A stretch of DNA of 6,683 nucleotides. Origin: Chloroflexota bacterium (GTDB taxonomy: Bacteria > Chloroflexota > Anaerolineae > 4572-78). The stretch covers positions 1 to 6,683 of the forward strand of contig JAJRUC010000271.1 in assembly GCA_024278015.1 (NCBI GenBank), given 5' to 3'. Below the pieces are notes generated by a model. That model saw only the letters and a program-made list of their open reading frames with translations, made no database searches and had not been told where the DNA came from. This document shows positions 5,193 through 6,683 of the stretch, in pieces. A program made the translations under genes and the position numbers. The stretch's first letter is position 1. The number at the start of each line of letters is the position of its first letter.

Positions 5193-6053
5193 ATGGCCAA
5201 GCGACCCGTCCCCCCCTCCGCTACCGTTAAATCTGCCTTAACGAACGCAATTTTGGCCCTTAAGGCCGCCGCCATTGAAACGCCCCGCCTTGACGCCGAA
5301 GTGCTGCTGGCCCATCTTCTGCGCCAATCGCGGGCCTGGCTGTACGCTCACCCCGAATATGCCCTTGCCCCGCAAACGGCCCGCCGGTACCAAACGCTGC
5401 TGGAACAACGCCTGCGCCACACGCCCGTCGCTTACCTCACCGGCGAACGCGAATTTTTCGGCCTGCCGTTTTTTGTTTCGCCGGCGGTCCTCATTCCGCG
5501 CCCGGAAACGGAATTACTGGTTGAACTGGCCCTGAAGCGCATCCGGGCCGGCGATACCGTCATTGATGTGGGTACGGGCAGCGGTTGCCTTGCCGTTTCG
5601 CTGGCCGTCAACAGCGCAGCCCGCATTATCGCCACCGATATTTCAACGGCGGCCCTGTCCATCGCCCAAAAAAATATCAGCCGGCACAACGTCGGCAATC
5701 AGGTTAAACTGCTGTGCGCCAATCTGCTGACCGGGCTTTCCGGGCCGGTGAATATCATCGTCTCGAACCCGCCGTATATTTCCCCGGCAACCTTGCCGAC
5801 CCTGCCCGCCACAGTCAGGCAATTTGAGCCGCGCCGCGCCCTGACCGACGGCGTTGATGGCCTGTCTGCCATTGCCGGCCTGTTGCGCGTGGCGCCGCGC
5901 ATCCTGAAAGCGGGCGGCCACTTGCTCATCGAAACAGGCGCATCGCAAGGGGACGCCGCGCTTGAATTGGCCCAAACGCATTGCCCCCGCGCCGGGTTTG
6001 AGATTCGCCGGGATTTAGCCGGCAAAGACCGCGTTTTGGTGGGCCGTTTTTAG
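5193..6053 (+). CDS. prmC: PrmC/HemK release-factor glutamine N5-methyltransferase
   Basis: SAM-dependent methyltransferase that methylates the Gln of the GGQ motif in release factors RF1/RF2, in the cytosol. 286 aa, standard length. Seen: N-terminal helical domain with PRLDAEVLL (31-39), TPVAYLTGEREFFGLPF (77-93), IPRPETE (101-107), SAM-binding motif I VIDVGTGSG (123-131), ATDIS (147-151) and the catalytic NPPY (192-195), then the C-terminal GGHLLIETG (241-249). The ATG at 5193 is three nt after the preceding stop and lacks a clear Shine-Dalgarno, so translation is probably coupled to the DprA-like gene. The family is unambiguous. Confidence 0.96.
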   Translation: MAKRPVPPSATVKSALTNAILALKAAAIETPRLDAEVLLAHLLRQSRAWLYAHPEYALAPQTARRYQTLLEQRLRHTPVAYLTGEREFFGLPFFVSPAVLIPRPETELLVELALKRIRAGDTVIDVGTGSGCLAVSLAVNSAARIIATDISTAALSIAQKNISRHNVGNQVKLLCANLLTGLSGPVNIIVSNPPYISPATLPTLPATVRQFEPRRALTDGVDGLSAIAGLLRVAPRILKAGGHLLIETGASQGDAALELAQTHCPRAGFEIRRDLAGKDRVLVGRF

Positions 6054-6231
6054 GCTGTTTTTGGCGAAAGTCTCAGGGTGCGTTTCAGTTTGGGGGCAAG
6101 CCTGCGCACAGGGCGCGTTGCAACGCGCCCCTGCGGACACACGAACATCTCGTTTGCTTTTGCATCAAGAAATTTATTGCCGGGTTAAAAATATGCCCCA
6201 AAACCGAAATACCCCAAGTCTTGCACCTCAG
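6054..6231. other. Intergenic DNA after prmC
   Basis: No credible gene or RNA is seen. It holds the large palindrome at 6105-6135 and then AT-richer DNA leading into the promoter at 6232. No U-tract terminator follows prmC, although the palindrome may end transcription. Confidence 0.5.
6105..6135. repeat. Long GC palindrome, possible terminator or dispersed repeat
   Basis: GGGCGCGTTG (6111-6120) followed at once by CAACGCGCCC (6121-6130): a perfect 20-bp palindrome that would fold as an 8-bp stem with a TGCA loop. It is extended by CGCA (6105-6108) pairing with TGCG (6132-6135) across a small bulge. No T run follows. From memory, near-identical palindromes recur between genes in Chloroflexota and some other bacteria, so a REP-like repeat is as likely as a terminator. 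Confidence 0.65.
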
Positions 6232-6260
6232 TTGACGTAACGCCAAAAAAATGGTAATAT
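6232..6260 (+). promoter_or_regulatory. Strong sigma70-type promoter
   Basis: TTGACG (6232-6237), 17-nt spacer, TAATAT (6255-6260). Predicted start near 6267 gives a leader of about 70 nt before the ATG at 6337. The leader has small competing hairpins (GGGG-TTG-CCCC, then GGGG again) of unknown meaning. Confidence 0.65.
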
Positions 6261-6336
6261 TATGTTATCTTGCTCTCCTTGGGGTTGCCCCGTCTTTGGG
6301 GCTGCCTCTTTCCGCCTGATATTTCGGGGTTTGATT

Positions 6337-6683
6337 ATGGTAGCTATTGGCAAAAGTGTTTTTCAATATCTAACCGGAGCTATCGCCGCTGTTTTCAGCC
6401 TGGTGATTGTGCTGGGTATTGCTATTGTATTACTGGCCCGTTTGCTGGGAGTCAACCTGGAGCCATACGTGGTTGAATCGGCGCGTCTGCTCAGTGGCGG
6501 CAAATTGATTGATTTTGAAGAAGCCTTCGCCGCCGGCCCCAACGCCAATATTCGGGTCTGCGAAATTCAACGGGTTGATACAGACGGCGACTCCTTCAAG
6601 GAATGGCTGGTTTTTTATCAATTTGATATTGTAGGCGATAAAACATGGAAGAAACCCTGCCCCGACCAATCGCCCAGAGCCGC
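6337..6683 (+). CDS. Single-pass membrane protein, 3' end outside window
   Basis: Open frame with no stop to the window edge (115 codons plus two bases). ATG at 6337 with a weak GGGG seven nt upstream. Seen: a short N terminus (MVAIGKSVFQYLTG), one hydrophobic segment at about residues 14-34 (rich in Ala, Val, Ile, Leu), then a soluble stretch with FEEAFAAGPNANIRVCEIQRV and a WLVFYQFDIVGD segment. The pattern is a signal-anchor or uncleaved signal with an exported domain. I do not recognise the family. It lies behind the strong promoter at 6232-6260. A shifted reading frame starting at 6270 is not credible. Confidence 0.7.
   Translation, partial: MVAIGKSVFQYLTGAIAAVFSLVIVLGIAIVLLARLLGVNLEPYVVESARLLSGGKLIDFEEAFAAGPNANIRVCEIQRVDTDGDSFKEWLVFYQFDIVGDKTWKKPCPDQSPRA

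Noticed and set aside
6270..6476. A 68-aa plus-strand open frame overlapping the last gene.
   Set aside because: It is rich in Cys, Gly and Ser with no domain, whereas the overlapping frame from 6337 has a proper membrane segment and stays open to the window end.

Overview
The window (about 6.7 kb, moderately high GC) reads as bacterial chromosome. I lean towards Chloroflexota (Anaerolineae-like), because of the style of the PrmC and DprA-like proteins and because palindromes such as GGGCGCGTTG/CAACGCGCCC and C6/G6 hairpins are, from memory, typical of intergenic DNA there. That placement is inference and was not checked. The cell should decode UGA as selenocysteine (Sec), since two genes here contain an in-frame TGA that only makes sense as Sec.

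Left half, minus strand (2878 down to 159): a tight three-gene unit transcribed right to left. First is selD (selenophosphate synthetase, 355 aa), with TGA as codon 21 exactly where the catalytic Cys/Sec belongs. Next, after 43 nt, is a DsrE-family sulfur-relay protein (120 aa), with TGA as codon 81 replacing the first Cys of the conserved CGxC motif, giving U-G-S-C. Last, after 25 nt, is a sulfide:quinone reductase-like flavoprotein (406 aa). Each TGA is followed at a suitable distance by a hairpin that fits the bacterial SECIS pattern. Simple ORF calling breaks all three genes: selD loses 32 N-terminal codons, dsrE is cut to 80 aa, and the flavoprotein gains 83 spurious codons that run antisense-free through the dsrE 3' end in another frame.

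Centre (2879-3931): a divergent LysR-type regulator faces selD across about 150 bp. That gap holds a textbook LysR-type half-palindrome (ATAC-N7-GTAT, with the T-N11-A core) overlapping the -35 of the lysR promoter. This suggests an autorepressed regulator that controls the selenium/sulfur operon.

Right half, plus strand (3932-6053): a well-formed promoter leads into a divergent DprA-like Rossmann protein (377 aa), followed after 3 nt by prmC/hemK (release-factor glutamine methyltransferase, 286 aa). An intergenic stretch of about 280 bp follows, with a long perfect palindrome, a strong sigma70-type promoter, and the start of a single-pass membrane protein that runs off the window.

The main result is the candidate selenium/sulfur module: Sec-SelD, a Sec-containing DsrE and an SQR-like flavoenzyme in one operon beside a LysR regulator. 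It pairs selenophosphate synthesis with a sulfane-sulfur (or selenium) carrier whose redox Cys has become Sec, and with a sulfide- or selenide-oxidising type of flavoprotein.
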